Shown here: piece after piece, positions 1-8,808 of the stretch
How the letters are laid out: the number at the start of each line of letters is the position of its first letter
Position numbering within the stretch: the first letter of the stretch is position 1
Source: JANQHS01 sp965267505
Lineage (GTDB): Bacteria > Bacteroidota > Bacteroidia > Cytophagales > CCMP332
Assembly: GCA_965267505.1 (NCBI GenBank)
Contig: OZ254081.1
Span: forward strand, 1,364,001 to 1,428,000
Length of the DNA stretch: 64,000 nt
Direction: 5' to 3'
Notes under the pieces: model-generated
Seen by the model: only the letters and a program-made list of their open reading frames with translations
Told to the model about the DNA's origin: nothing
The model's database searches: none
Made by a program: the position numbers and the translations under genes

Positions 1-103
1 TTACACTTCTTCTCCTCCGGCTCTGATCCAGAAGTTCCCTGGATCGATCAATCATTTCTTTTTCGCTAATTGAGCTATGGTCCAAATCTTCAAACTGGTA
101 CAT
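1..103 (-). CDS. Partial unknown protein, N-terminus only
   Basis: An open frame on the minus strand begins with ATG at 103-101 and runs off the left edge of the window. The visible 34 residues start MYQFEDLDHSSISEKEMIDR and are charged, with an RRRR run near the edge and no signal peptide. The frame stays open upstream to a stop at about 181-179, so a slightly earlier start is possible. It would be divergent from the AsmA-like gene with about 80 bp between them. I do not recognise the family, and only about a hundred bases are visible, so this call is tentative. Confidence 0.4.
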   Translation of the reverse strand, partial: MYQFEDLDHSSISEKEMIDRSRELLDQSRRRRSV

Positions 104-184
104 TTTGATGGAGTTGATCAGAGCAAAATTCCTGCATTTTTTAACTTGGCCAAACGATGAGCTCCCTTCTTTTTTTCCCTACCC

Positions 185-3157
185 ATGAATAAGAAATTCC
201 TTTTTCTGATACTGATCCCCTTGATCCTTATTCTGGGCATGGTTTTGATCCCCTTGATCTATAAGGATAGCATTAATGAGAAGATCAAATCAGAACTTGA
301 AAATCGGGTAAATGGAAGATTCTATTATGAGGAAGAAAGCTTTAAGGTCAGCTTCTTTAGAAATTTCCCAAACCTAAATATCAACCTGAATCAGTTTGGA
401 CTGATCGGTGCCGGAGTATTTGAAAAAGACACTCTTATCCAGGTGGGGTCCATGGATCTGGCCTTTTCACCTTTTGATTTGATTCTTGGGAACGGCAACA
501 AAATAAAGCGGTTGGTATTGGAAAGGCCGAAGATCACGGCCCTTGTCTTTGCAAATGGTGATAGGAATTGGGACCTGATCAAAAATGAAAATAAGGTTGA
601 TCAGGAAACAACAGATCCTGACAATGAAGAAAAACCAAGTCCCTTGCAGGTATCCAATTTGAATATTATAGATGGAAGCCTCGTGTTTTTTGACCAACGA
701 AATGCCAGCTTTTTGAGAGTACCCGGCCTGGACATAATGGCTGAGATCGATGGGAAGGAAAACACCACTTTCCTTCAGGGAAGTTTTGAAGCAAGAAGGC
801 TGGGGTTAGACAAAGGCGAAAAATCCTGGGTGAAAGAGGCTGATATTTCCTCATTAATAAACCTGGAATTAAATAATGAGAGTTCAAGCCTGTCTCTTGA
901 TCTAAAAGAAGGAAAGATCAATCAAATGCCATTTGATCTCAAAGGATCCATATCCTTTGGTCAAATTCCTGTTGAGCTGCACCTGGAATTCAATTCAAGG
1001 TCAACCCTTGCCGAATTTTCCTCCATAAGCCCACTGGCAAAACTTCCCGGATTCGAAACTCTGGAGACCAAAGGAGAATTCGATCTAAAAGGAAAGATCT
1101 CAGGTAAAACCGGTTTAGGCAATACCCCAAATTTTTCACTTTCAGCAAAATTGGAAAATGGGAAATTATCCTATCCTGATCTGAAAGAACCTCTATCAGA
1201 TGTCAATTTAGACCTTGACTTCAAGCTTGATAAAGGCAATACGGAATCTTCCAAATTCTTGATAAAGGCCATGGAGTTTAAAATGGGTCAAAGCCCTTTT
1301 TCCCTTAAGGGAGAAGTGATCGGACTCAATGAACCACTGGTGGATCTGGATTACAAAATGAGTTTGGATCTGGCAGAGATCACCGAAGTGTTTCCTCTTC
1401 AGTCTTGGGATTTTAAAGGCAAGTTAACTACGCAAGGAAAGGCAAAAGGAAGGTTTGGAGAAAAGGAGTGGCCCGAGATCATGGCGGACCTTATTTTGAA
1501 TGACGCATATATAAATCGTAACTCAAATTTTACTGCACTCGAAAATTTAGATATGAGGGCAGACCTTACCATACCTTCTCAAAATTTGGATTCTGCTCAA
1601 TTGAGGATTGAAAATTTCTCCTTTCAAAGAGGGTCTGAGAAGCTGGAAATTGAAGCCTGGATCAAAGACCTGTTCAACCCAAGATTTCTGCTGGATATAA
1701 ACGGTGAATTTTCCCTTGACCTTCTTTCTGATCTGGGGTTAATGAGTGGCCAAAAAGTAAATGGGAATGTCAAAGCTGACATTTTACTTGAGGGAGATTA
1801 TAGGGACCTGAAGAATAATGATCCCAATGGCATTAGAAATTCCGGAAATCTCAAGCTATCCGGCATTCAAGTGACAAATGGGGATTCTCAGGATTCAATC
1901 GAAATCAAAAAGGCCGATTTGGTCTTTAGGGCAAACCAGGTTTCAATCAAAGAAATGGAAATCAGTGATGGGGAGAATGATCTCCAAGTCGAAGGCACCA
2001 TGACCAATTATCTTGGATACCTGCTTTTCAATAACCCCCTTAAAGGCCAGCTTGAGATCAATTCGAATAGGATTGAAATTAAGCAAGAGGATATCCAGGC
2101 TCGGCCACCCGCTTCTTTAGCCCAAAGTCAGCAAAGAAATAAAATAGAAAGAGTAAGGAACCTTGATATTGAAACAAGGATCACTGTCAAATCACTTAAA
2201 CTCCATGGTCTTGATTTCCAAAACTTAAGCTCAAGCCTGCACCTTGGGAAAGGTGTTATTAACTGCCGGGAACTTAGAGCCAATGGATTTGGGGGTAAAT
2301 TGAATCTGAAAGGGGATTTTGAAAAAGTTAATCGTCAAAACACAAAGTTTAAGGGAGACCTAAGCTTTGATAACATTGACATAGCCAGTACCTATCGGGC
2401 ATTATCAGAATTGAAAGAGATCACACCGGTCCTGGGTCAAATGGAAGGGCAACTAAGTTCCAGGATCAATTTTTTTGGTTATCTGGACGAAGAAGGAGAG
2501 TTGATTACCAAAACCACCAAGGGAGAGATGGAATTAAAAGTCAACAATGGTATTTTGAAAAACTTTGACCTGGTCAAAAAATTGATGCGGGTAGCTAAAA
2601 TCCCGGGGATGAGCGGTTGGGTGCGGCCTGAATACAATTTGGATCCCTTAACAATTCAATTAGAATTAATTGACGAAAGGATCTACTTCAAACCTTTTGA
2701 GATTGTATTGGCAGAGCATCCTTACAATTTCGCTGGAAGCATTGGCCTCGATAAATCCGCAGATTACCTTGTTGCCACCGAATTTAAACCAAGTCAATTG
2801 GGGGCATTCGCAAATGCTGCCCTTTTTGCAATTACAGGAGGAAATTTTGATTCGGAGCAGAAGATGGAAATTGATTTTCGGGTTCAGGGAGAGAGGGATT
2901 CCCCTAAAGTGAAGTTGTTAGGAATTCGTCCAAAGGGTGCAGAGAAAGCTGAAAATGACTTTATGGAAGAAGCCCGAAGAAACCAAAAGGTGGAGATCCA
3001 AAATGGAAAAATCCGACAGGATAGATTCATAAAGAATTTTGAGAATGGTTTAAAAAAATCCCAGGATTCAAATTTAAAATCTGAAGATTGGGAAGAAGCG
3101 AAAGCTCAATTGGAGGAATTGCTGAAACAGATCAGGTCTGCTCATCCATCGGGATGA
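185..3157 (+). CDS. AsmA-family envelope protein
   Basis: A 990-residue protein with one N-terminal membrane segment (about residues 4-26, rich in L and I) followed by a very long beta-rich periplasmic region. It has the AsmA/TamB-like pattern of repeated short strands (LxGxxxL, GxxxLKGxxxG) and the typical C-terminal AsmA_2-like stretch (about residues 770-930, containing FKPFEIVLAEHPYNFAGSIG). AsmA-like proteins are bridge-like lipid carriers or assembly factors of the outer membrane. A transport role here is inferred from the family. The last 70 residues are charged and probably helical. The start is the ATG at 185; there is no clear Shine-Dalgarno sequence. It is convergent with the next gene with no intergenic base. 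Confidence 0.85.
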   Translation: MNKKFLFLILIPLILILGMVLIPLIYKDSINEKIKSELENRVNGRFYYEEESFKVSFFRNFPNLNINLNQFGLIGAGVFEKDTLIQVGSMDLAFSPFDLILGNGNKIKRLVLERPKITALVFANGDRNWDLIKNENKVDQETTDPDNEEKPSPLQVSNLNIIDGSLVFFDQRNASFLRVPGLDIMAEIDGKENTTFLQGSFEARRLGLDKGEKSWVKEADISSLINLELNNESSSLSLDLKEGKINQMPFDLKGSISFGQIPVELHLEFNSRSTLAEFSSISPLAKLPGFETLETKGEFDLKGKISGKTGLGNTPNFSLSAKLENGKLSYPDLKEPLSDVNLDLDFKLDKGNTESSKFLIKAMEFKMGQSPFSLKGEVIGLNEPLVDLDYKMSLDLAEITEVFPLQSWDFKGKLTTQGKAKGRFGEKEWPEIMADLILNDAYINRNSNFTALENLDMRADLTIPSQNLDSAQLRIENFSFQRGSEKLEIEAWIKDLFNPRFLLDINGEFSLDLLSDLGLMSGQKVNGNVKADILLEGDYRDLKNNDPNGIRNSGNLKLSGIQVTNGDSQDSIEIKKADLVFRANQVSIKEMEISDGENDLQVEGTMTNYLGYLLFNNPLKGQLEINSNRIEIKQEDIQARPPASLAQSQQRNKIERVRNLDIETRITVKSLKLHGLDFQNLSSSLHLGKGVINCRELRANGFGGKLNLKGDFEKVNRQNTKFKGDLSFDNIDIASTYRALSELKEITPVLGQMEGQLSSRINFFGYLDEEGELITKTTKGEMELKVNNGILKNFDLVKKLMRVAKIPGMSGWVRPEYNLDPLTIQLELIDERIYFKPFEIVLAEHPYNFAGSIGLDKSADYLVATEFKPSQLGAFANAALFAITGGNFDSEQKMEIDFRVQGERDSPKVKLLGIRPKGAEKAENDFMEEARRNQKVEIQNGKIRQDRFIKNFENGLKKSQDSNLKSEDWEEAKAQLEELLKQIRSAHPSG

Positions 3158-3673
3158 TCATTTGATTTTAAAGACCAATTCCTGAATCTCATCTCCCAAA
3201 CCTTCCGAATTGGATTTTCGGTTAGATTTTACAATCCATCGATAAGTTCCAGGTTTAACCTCCTGCCATTTCATTTCCAGGCCAAGCTCATTATCTGCAG
3301 GCTCGCACCAGGATTCTCTTTGATCCCAGGCAAGATCTATCAATTGGTAGGGTTCTAAAGGCTGATATCCGGGAGGAGCACATGGAGCTCCACAGGGGCA
3401 TGGGATTATCCTGAGGTCTGTCCAAACCGAGTCAACCAATTTTTGGATGCTTAAATAATTGGGTTGGAAAATATAGGCCATTGTATCCGAGCTGTTCTCG
3501 ATACTCATCAGTACGGCCTCTCCTAATCGATAAGAGCTTTTGTGAACAACCTTAACACCCATTGAGTTCGGCCCATTTTCAATAATCGCAGTTCCCTCAG
3601 AAGTCTTTGGGTTATTATTTGGGCTGCAGGCCCAAAAACAGAATATAAGTCCTGCAAAAGCAATTTTCCTCAT
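3158..3673 (-). CDS. Putative lipoprotein, unknown function
   Basis: 171 residues. The N-terminus has a lipoprotein signal peptide with lipobox FWAC (Cys16), so the mature protein is expected to be lipid-anchored. The rest looks like a small beta-sandwich (pattern VVHKSSYRLGEAVLMSIENS, later PGTYRWIVKSNRKS), resembling Ig-like domains that pack on cell-surface lipids or protease inhibitors. It carries a CPCGAPCAPPGY cluster and further Cys residues that could form disulfides or bind metal. No family is recognised with confidence. Its stop codon abuts the stop of the AsmA-like gene in a TGATCA palindrome. Confidence 0.7.
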   Translation of the reverse strand: MRKIAFAGLIFCFWACSPNNNPKTSEGTAIIENGPNSMGVKVVHKSSYRLGEAVLMSIENSSDTMAYIFQPNYLSIQKLVDSVWTDLRIIPCPCGAPCAPPGYQPLEPYQLIDLAWDQRESWCEPADNELGLEMKWQEVKPGTYRWIVKSNRKSNSEGLGDEIQELVFKIK

Positions 3674-3815
3674 GCTGCAATATAACGACGCATTTCCGCC
3701 ATGTTGCCTAATATATTTATTAATTCATTGTTAAAGCCGTAAAACCTCATGTTGAAATAGTACAATGTTGTATTTGTTATGTTATGTGTATTAGGCTTTA
3801 TTGTTAATAAAAGGT

Positions 3816-3823
3816 TATATTTG
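3816..3823 (+). promoter_or_regulatory. Candidate -7 promoter element (TATATTTG)
   Basis: TATATTTG matches the Bacteroidota -7 consensus TAnnTTTG in the intergenic region before the ATG at 3832. A well-spaced -33 TTTG is not obvious. If used, transcription would begin almost at the start codon, giving a near-leaderless mRNA. Confidence 0.35.
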
Positions 3824-3831
3824 TTACCTTA

Positions 3832-4656
3832 ATGTTAACAGTGGGACTCTCGATACGCATATCGCTCCTTCTTTTCCTTGCCAGCATGGTCGTTCAGGCA
3901 GGTACAAATACAGGCTCTGTTTACCACTCTGACTTTGAGGAAAGGACCATCGAAGCTTATATGAACAAAGGGACTGTACATCCTTTTATCCTTATGCTTT
4001 CGGCCGATTCCCGTGCGGACATTGAAGGGTTTCAAAATGGGCTAGAGCAGATCGAAAGCTATTCTTCCTGGTTCAAGGAAAATCTGGAAAAGACCAACAA
4101 TGAAGTAAAGAGCTTAAAAAAGTTATTCACCAGGGTTCATACACGTTCATTTCAAACCTATGAACTGCATACCTCCATGTCAGATCTAATAAACAATAAG
4201 GTCTACAATTGCGTAACTGGAAGCGGCTACTTTGCTTACCTGCTAAAGAATTTAGGTTATGAACCCCAAATTTGGGAGACCCCTTACCATGTGTATTTAA
4301 GTTTTAAAGATTCTCAAGGCCAAAGGATCATGATAGAAACCACGGATAGGGCCTTTGGATTCATCACCTCTGAAACAAAAATGAAAGAGCTTGAAGCACA
4401 CTATTCAAGTTTTGAAGGCAGCTGGGGCATTCAATATGCCGGGGCTGTCAATGCTGATACTAAATCGCAGCAAAGCGAAAAAAGCTATCTGAAGTCAATA
4501 AGCTTTATCCAGCTCCATGCTTTGCAATATCTAAACCAGGGCGTTACTTCTTTTGAAAATGGAGAACTAGATCAGGCCTACCTTCATTTTCAAAAAGCTC
4601 ATCTTTTCTATCCCAGTCCAAGGACTGAATCTATTCTTGAGCTATTTGATCATTGA
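3832..4656 (+). CDS. Secreted transglutaminase-like (papain-fold) protein
   Basis: 274 residues with a signal peptide (about residues 1-23, ending VVQAG). The core shows a transglutaminase-like triad pattern: Cys in YNCVTGSGYFAYLL (about residue 125), His in YHVYLSF (about residue 151) and an acidic residue in IMIETTD (about residue 165). This resembles SirB1/transglutaminase-like proteins, which may act as proteases, amidases or structural folds. The C-terminal 60 residues form helices with a TPR-like pair (FENGELDQAYLHFQKAHLFY). The export signal places it in the periplasm or outside. Its end overlaps the end of the convergent LytTR gene by 7 bp (TCATTGA). Substrate unknown. Confidence 0.65.
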   Translation: MLTVGLSIRISLLLFLASMVVQAGTNTGSVYHSDFEERTIEAYMNKGTVHPFILMLSADSRADIEGFQNGLEQIESYSSWFKENLEKTNNEVKSLKKLFTRVHTRSFQTYELHTSMSDLINNKVYNCVTGSGYFAYLLKNLGYEPQIWETPYHVYLSFKDSQGQRIMIETTDRAFGFITSETKMKELEAHYSSFEGSWGIQYAGAVNADTKSQQSEKSYLKSISFIQLHALQYLNQGVTSFENGELDQAYLHFQKAHLFYPSPRTESILELFDH

Positions 4657-5417
4657 TCCAGCCAGGATTTAAAAGCCTGACTCTTCTCGCTGCTTACCAC
4701 AATCTCCTCTTCCGAGGGTGGCTCTAATTCAAGCTTTAACCTCCCTTTGAAATAAGGCTTGATCTCTTTTGCAGCGTCTAATTGAATAAGAGTCGATCTA
4801 TTCACTCTGAAAAACCCCTTTGGGTCCACAAGGCTCTCCAATTCATCTAAAGAATAGTCTACAGGAAATCTGGATCCCTCTTTCTGAACCAGGTAGGTCA
4901 ATTTATTTCGGGCTTCAAAATAAGCTACCTCCGCAGTGGGCACCGAAACGATCTTATTGACTCCCTTGACCATAAATCTGGATTTATAGCTATCCTGATT
5001 CTTTTGGATCATCTCCATCAGCTTATCGACTTGTAAGGTTTCTTCATCCTTCCGGGCAAAGCGACCCAGGTCTTCAAGTTTTTTCAGGGCCTCACTTACT
5101 TTTTCCTCAACAATTGGTTTCAAAAGATAGTCCACACTTGTGACCTCGAAGGCTCGCATTACGTACTGATCATATGCGGTTGTGAAAATGATAGGACAGC
5201 TTACCCCTACCTTCTTGAAGAGTTCAAAACTCAATCCATCCTGTAACTGGATATCCGAAAAGATCAGATCCGGTTCAGCATTTTTTTCAAACCAATTGAC
5301 TCCTTCTCTTATCGAGGCCAGAACCCCTAGAAATTCCCAGTTAGGACGTGCGGCCTTAAGTATGTTGAGTAATCGTTCGGCAGAAATAGCCTCATCCTCC
5401 AGGAGGAGTATCCTCAT
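4650..5417 (-). CDS. LytTR-family response regulator
   Basis: 255 residues. A receiver domain (residues 1-120) has the acidic pocket LLLEDEA, the phosphoacceptor Asp55 in FSDIQLQDG, the conserved Thr in IIFTTAYDQY and the Lys in YLLKPI. A C-terminal LytTR DNA-binding domain (about 150-255) has the typical RFMVKG...EVAYFEARNKLTYLV and FFRVNRSTLIQLDAAKEI motifs. It overlaps the upstream histidine kinase by ATGA (5414-5417), which implies translational coupling and a cognate pair. LytTR regulators bind 9-bp direct repeats with a 21-22-bp period. Such a repeat exists upstream of this operon at 7830-7859, which suggests autoregulation. Confidence 0.93.
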   Translation of the reverse strand: MRILLLEDEAISAERLLNILKAARPNWEFLGVLASIREGVNWFEKNAEPDLIFSDIQLQDGLSFELFKKVGVSCPIIFTTAYDQYVMRAFEVTSVDYLLKPIVEEKVSEALKKLEDLGRFARKDEETLQVDKLMEMIQKNQDSYKSRFMVKGVNKIVSVPTAEVAYFEARNKLTYLVQKEGSRFPVDYSLDELESLVDPKGFFRVNRSTLIQLDAAKEIKPYFKGRLKLELEPPSEEEIVVSSEKSQAFKSWLDQ

Positions 5418-6475
5418 AATTCATCGAGCTTGAGAAGAGGTAATTTAACAATAAAGTGGGACTCAATATCGGTGACTTCAAGCTCCTTATCCGTAAAGAA
5501 TTGAAGCCTCTTTTTAACATTGGCCAAGCCGGTTCCCATTGAGTCTACTCTTCCCAGTTTTTCCTGAATATTATTTCTTATAACTACATGATCTCCCTCA
5601 AGCCTGATCTCCAATTCAAGAGGATCACTGGGTGAAAGGCTGTTATGCTTGATCACATTTTCGATCAGGATCTGTAGAGCCTGGGGAAGGACATGATAAT
5701 TCTGATCGGTTTGCAATTCCTTTTGTACCAATAAGGATTCTCCAAATCTGACATTGAGAAGATTTAAGTAACTATCAAGGAAAGCTACCTCCTCTTCTAA
5801 TGGAACAAGCTCCTCCTTCTTAAATTGAAGTACATACCTGTATACTTCAGAAAAAGACTCTAAAAAGGACCGAGCAGCATTTTCATCTTTCCCGATCAGG
5901 CCACTCAGAATATTTAAATTATTAAACAAAAAATGAGGATCCAATTGGGTCTTTAGAGCATCCAATTGGCTTCTTATCCTCTCCTTTTCCAGTTGTTCTT
6001 CTCTCAGTTTACTCTTTTTCCACTGCTGCAAAAAGTAGATCCCAAAAAGGATTGAGATACCGGGAAGCACAAACAGCAAGCCGTAAATATTCATTATGGC
6101 AAACTGGTATCCATCCGGGTTTCCCTCAGTCAAGAAATAGCGATACAGAAAATATGTGAGGTTGATTATCCCCATGGAGTAGGTCCCACTGAGAGCAAGG
6201 TGAGTGAAGAACCTCCTCGATACGAATTCATCCCAGGGTAGTTTCTTGTCCAGCCATTTGGAAATGGCCCTGTTGCCAAACCAGATCAGGACCACCACAT
6301 TTATGATCCAGAAGAATACGGTCAGATAGATCTGATCGATCAGATTCTCAGCAACCAGATAGGATCCGAGGGCAAGCACTCCACCCAACAATACGATACC
6401 TCCAAGAAGCCAATAATTGCTCCTGGAACGCTCGGTTCCCATGTAGTTTGGCGTATTGTAGATCCAGTTAGTCAT
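5414..6475 (-). CDS. LytS-type sensor histidine kinase
   Basis: 353 residues. Four hydrophobic segments (about 22-42, 48-68, 88-112 and 125-149) form a membrane sensor without a recognisable extracytoplasmic domain. A coiled-coil linker (about 152-176) leads to the His_kinase (LytS/YpdA) motif LDPHFLFNNLNIL with His181 as phosphoacceptor. The HATPase region has the N-box ILIENVIKHN and G-box GTGLANVKKRL. It belongs to an operon behind the three-repeat secreted protein (25-bp gap) and is coupled by ATGA overlap to the LytTR regulator. The signal sensed is unknown; the co-transcribed secreted protein may be part of the sensing or the response. Confidence 0.92.
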   Translation of the reverse strand: MTNWIYNTPNYMGTERSRSNYWLLGGIVLLGGVLALGSYLVAENLIDQIYLTVFFWIINVVVLIWFGNRAISKWLDKKLPWDEFVSRRFFTHLALSGTYSMGIINLTYFLYRYFLTEGNPDGYQFAIMNIYGLLFVLPGISILFGIYFLQQWKKSKLREEQLEKERIRSQLDALKTQLDPHFLFNNLNILSGLIGKDENAARSFLESFSEVYRYVLQFKKEELVPLEEEVAFLDSYLNLLNVRFGESLLVQKELQTDQNYHVLPQALQILIENVIKHNSLSPSDPLELEIRLEGDHVVIRNNIQEKLGRVDSMGTGLANVKKRLQFFTDKELEVTDIESHFIVKLPLLKLDEL

Positions 6476-6500
6476 AGCAGTAGGAGAAAGGCTTCAGGTA

Positions 6501-7760
6501 CTACTTGAAGTCTATCTCCTTAACTTTTTTCCAAGGGATGTAGATGGGTTCTTTATCATCATCAGACTTCATTACCAGAACTCCATCATTCCTGTCACAT
6601 ACGTCCTGCAAATCTCCCAAGAGTACATCTCCCCCACTTTTCAAGTAGATCAAGGAATAGTTATAATTCTTGGGAACAATACGATCGATCTTCCTAAAGG
6701 GGATATTGTACTCAATGTTATAGTCTTTTCCTTCCAGGATCTCATAATCATATGCTTCATCGATATCATAAACGATGATACCTGAATAACTATTTTCATC
6801 AAATGTCTTTACCTCACCTTCCAAAAGTTTTGGGGAAGGGAAATCAGAATAGGCTGGACCAGACCCGGGAGCATCACTAAAGGTTAATGACTCAAACTCA
6901 CTCCATTCTACCAATACCTTTCCTATATCTTCATTTTTGATCACAATTCCACGATTGGATGAATTCACATCATTGGAATTGGTTAATTGAAGCTCTCTTC
7001 CAGATTTCATGGTAAGCTTTACTCCTCGATTATATCGTTCGATCTTTCCAATATTTCCCATGTCCACACTCATCATTCCATTTTCACTGGATCCGTCCAA
7101 TTTGTCGGTACTCAAGCACTCCTCATGATCCCACTGAACATAACCGGTAAAAGAACCTCGGATGGTTTTTAATGTCCCATAAAGAGGGTCTCCCAATTTG
7201 GACTTTAAGGATTTAGGAGTATCCATGAAATCAACTTTTGCGATCCTATCCCAGCGGATCTTTATTTCACCCAATTCCTCTTCCATTACAAGGACTTTGG
7301 CCCCAATATCATTTGAACCTCCATTTACTTCGATATCGGAGCCATCCTTAAAGAATACTTTGACCTTTGATCGATCTAAGATCTCCAGTGATTTTATGTC
7401 TCCAAATCGTACTACGAATTGGTGAATATTTATGGGAGCATAATAATGGTACGCTCCCTTGTCAGTCCAGGCATCCATGAAACCATACTTTTCTTCCTTT
7501 TCCTTTTGCTCCTGGTGTTTTTCATACCAAACAGCAGTTTTTATTACCTCGGAATAGGAATTCTCTACTTTTCGAGAATTAAAAAGATCGGTCCAAAAGG
7601 TTTCCTCCTTTCCCCATCGGAGCTGACCTTTGAATTTCTGATCATCTATGGTGGTTATTTCACCATAAATAAAACCCTGATCGTTTTGAGCCAGGGTTAA
7701 AGCAGAGCTGCCAAGAAGAAGAATAAAGGTTCCAAGGATATAGCGCCAAGACATGTTCAT
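6501..7760 (-). CDS. Secreted protein with three tandem beta repeats
   Basis: The start is set at the ATG at 7760 (MNMSWRYILG...), because the signal peptide follows directly and ends LTLAQ. A longer frame to 7808 adds only non-signal residues. The mature protein consists of three related units of roughly 110-150 residues, each opening with a G-(E/T)-(I/L/V)-(T/K)-T...G...W or V line (GEITTIDDQKFKGQLRW, GTLKTIRGSFTGYVQW, GEVKTFDENSYSGIIVY). Each closes with an IxW..I..(I/L)xF line (IKIRWDRIAKVDF, VLVEWSEFESLTF, IYIPWKKVKEIDF). I do not recognise the family. It is first in the operon with the LytS/LytTR genes, so it may be a sensor accessory or the main target. Confidence 0.8.
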   Translation of the reverse strand: MNMSWRYILGTFILLLGSSALTLAQNDQGFIYGEITTIDDQKFKGQLRWGKEETFWTDLFNSRKVENSYSEVIKTAVWYEKHQEQKEKEEKYGFMDAWTDKGAYHYYAPINIHQFVVRFGDIKSLEILDRSKVKVFFKDGSDIEVNGGSNDIGAKVLVMEEELGEIKIRWDRIAKVDFMDTPKSLKSKLGDPLYGTLKTIRGSFTGYVQWDHEECLSTDKLDGSSENGMMSVDMGNIGKIERYNRGVKLTMKSGRELQLTNSNDVNSSNRGIVIKNEDIGKVLVEWSEFESLTFSDAPGSGPAYSDFPSPKLLEGEVKTFDENSYSGIIVYDIDEAYDYEILEGKDYNIEYNIPFRKIDRIVPKNYNYSLIYLKSGGDVLLGDLQDVCDRNDGVLVMKSDDDKEPIYIPWKKVKEIDFK

Positions 7761-7829
7761 AAAGTTTAATTTGACCTCCAATGATCCAAAGGTGCTACGA
7801 AGACACAAGGGAGGGAAGTGGTTTCCGAC

Positions 7830-7859
7830 GAATCGGGAAAAAAAATGGTTGAATCGGGA
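7830..7859. promoter_or_regulatory. Candidate LytTR operator: two 9-bp direct repeats
   Basis: GAATCGGGA occurs at 7830-7838 and again, identically, at 7851-7859, separated by 12 bp, so the repeat period is 21 bp. On the minus strand it reads TCCCGATTC-N12-TCCCGATTC, 70-100 bp upstream of the ATG of the operon that encodes the LytS/LytTR pair. The arrangement matches the known architecture of LytTR-domain binding sites. The binding itself is inferred. Confidence 0.55.
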
Positions 7860-7878
7860 GAAATTTCGGTCGAAGCTG

Positions 7879-8802
7879 TCAAACCCCGTTGCTGGAGAGT
7901 TCCTGGGCTATAAAAAACCCATCATTGCCTGATTCCTGATAAAGAGGCATGATAATCAACCCATTCATTGGGCTTCTTACCTCCCCGCTTTTATCCTTTG
8001 CCAGGACTTCACCCTCCCTGACCTTCTGAAAATTTGAAAAGCCAGGTAACATTTTGAATTCATCCTGGCGATTGATCGCATGCCTGTACAGCACCGATAC
8101 CTTTGCAGGATGAGGCATATGATCATTCTTTAAGTATTCCATGACATCATGGTGCCTTTCTTCTCTTTCCACTTCAATTGCTCCGCTGGCATATAGGACA
8201 TCCCAAATTCCTGTTTTGTGAAGTTTAACTGCAACCTCTGAGCCTATTAAACCGCCTTCAAAGGCAAACGAAACAAAGTCTTGATTTGGAAAATAATTCA
8301 GAAGGGTACCTCCAATTTTCTTTTCCAATCCAAAAATGATAGGAATGTTCATGGAAGCAGGAATATCAAGGTCGGTTTCTTCCTGAGGAATAACTATAAA
8401 AACGCCATTCTTAGAAGATGTCGCATGCAGGTCCATCATGACCTTTGATTCATATTGCCCAATGGATTCTTCCTTGATCCACTCCAAAAGATCCATCACT
8501 TCATGATCCTCCGAACTATCTCTTTCTGCCTGCCCGAAACTCAATGCATGAATGTGGTGATCGTACCAACAGCGGTTCATATCATAATCTATGTACCTGC
8601 TTTTATTCTTCAGAGCTTCTATGTTACCCCTAAGGCCAATGAACTTTCCCTTAATCGGGATCCTCTCCCTTTCTATGGTCTCAAAAACTTCCTCAAGGGC
8701 AATGACGCCAGAATCTTCATTTCCATGAAGACCACCAATAATGATATTCAGGGGCCCAGGGTATTCCCCTTCAACCTTTCCAATTAGTCTCTCTTTATTC
8801 AA
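7879..8802 (-). CDS. Succinylglutamate desuccinylase/aspartoacylase-family hydrolase
   Basis: 307 residues of the AstE/AspA zinc carboxypeptidase-like family (M14-related). The zinc ligands are visible: His26 and Glu29 in GGLHGNEDSG and His126 in MDLHATSS. A candidate catalytic Glu182 lies in SFAFEGGLIGSE, and the substrate-binding RGN and YDMNRCW motifs are present. The C-terminal part (about 225-307) matches the small beta domain of the family. Such enzymes hydrolyse N-acyl or amide bonds of amino acids. The start is TTG (8802-8800); no in-frame ATG precedes the conserved region. It lies 6 bp behind the GCS2-CBS ligase gene, so the two are surely co-transcribed and may make and break the same amide bond. 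Confidence 0.85.
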   Translation of the reverse strand: MNKERLIGKVEGEYPGPLNIIIGGLHGNEDSGVIALEEVFETIERERIPIKGKFIGLRGNIEALKNKSRYIDYDMNRCWYDHHIHALSFGQAERDSSEDHEVMDLLEWIKEESIGQYESKVMMDLHATSSKNGVFIVIPQEETDLDIPASMNIPIIFGLEKKIGGTLLNYFPNQDFVSFAFEGGLIGSEVAVKLHKTGIWDVLYASGAIEVEREERHHDVMEYLKNDHMPHPAKVSVLYRHAINRQDEFKMLPGFSNFQKVREGEVLAKDKSGEVRSPMNGLIIMPLYQESGNDGFFIAQELSSNGV

Positions 8803-8808
8803 GTTGAT

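Noticed and set aside
7761..7808. Earlier start for the three-repeat protein
   Set aside because: It would put charged residues before the signal peptide; the ATG at 7760 fits better.
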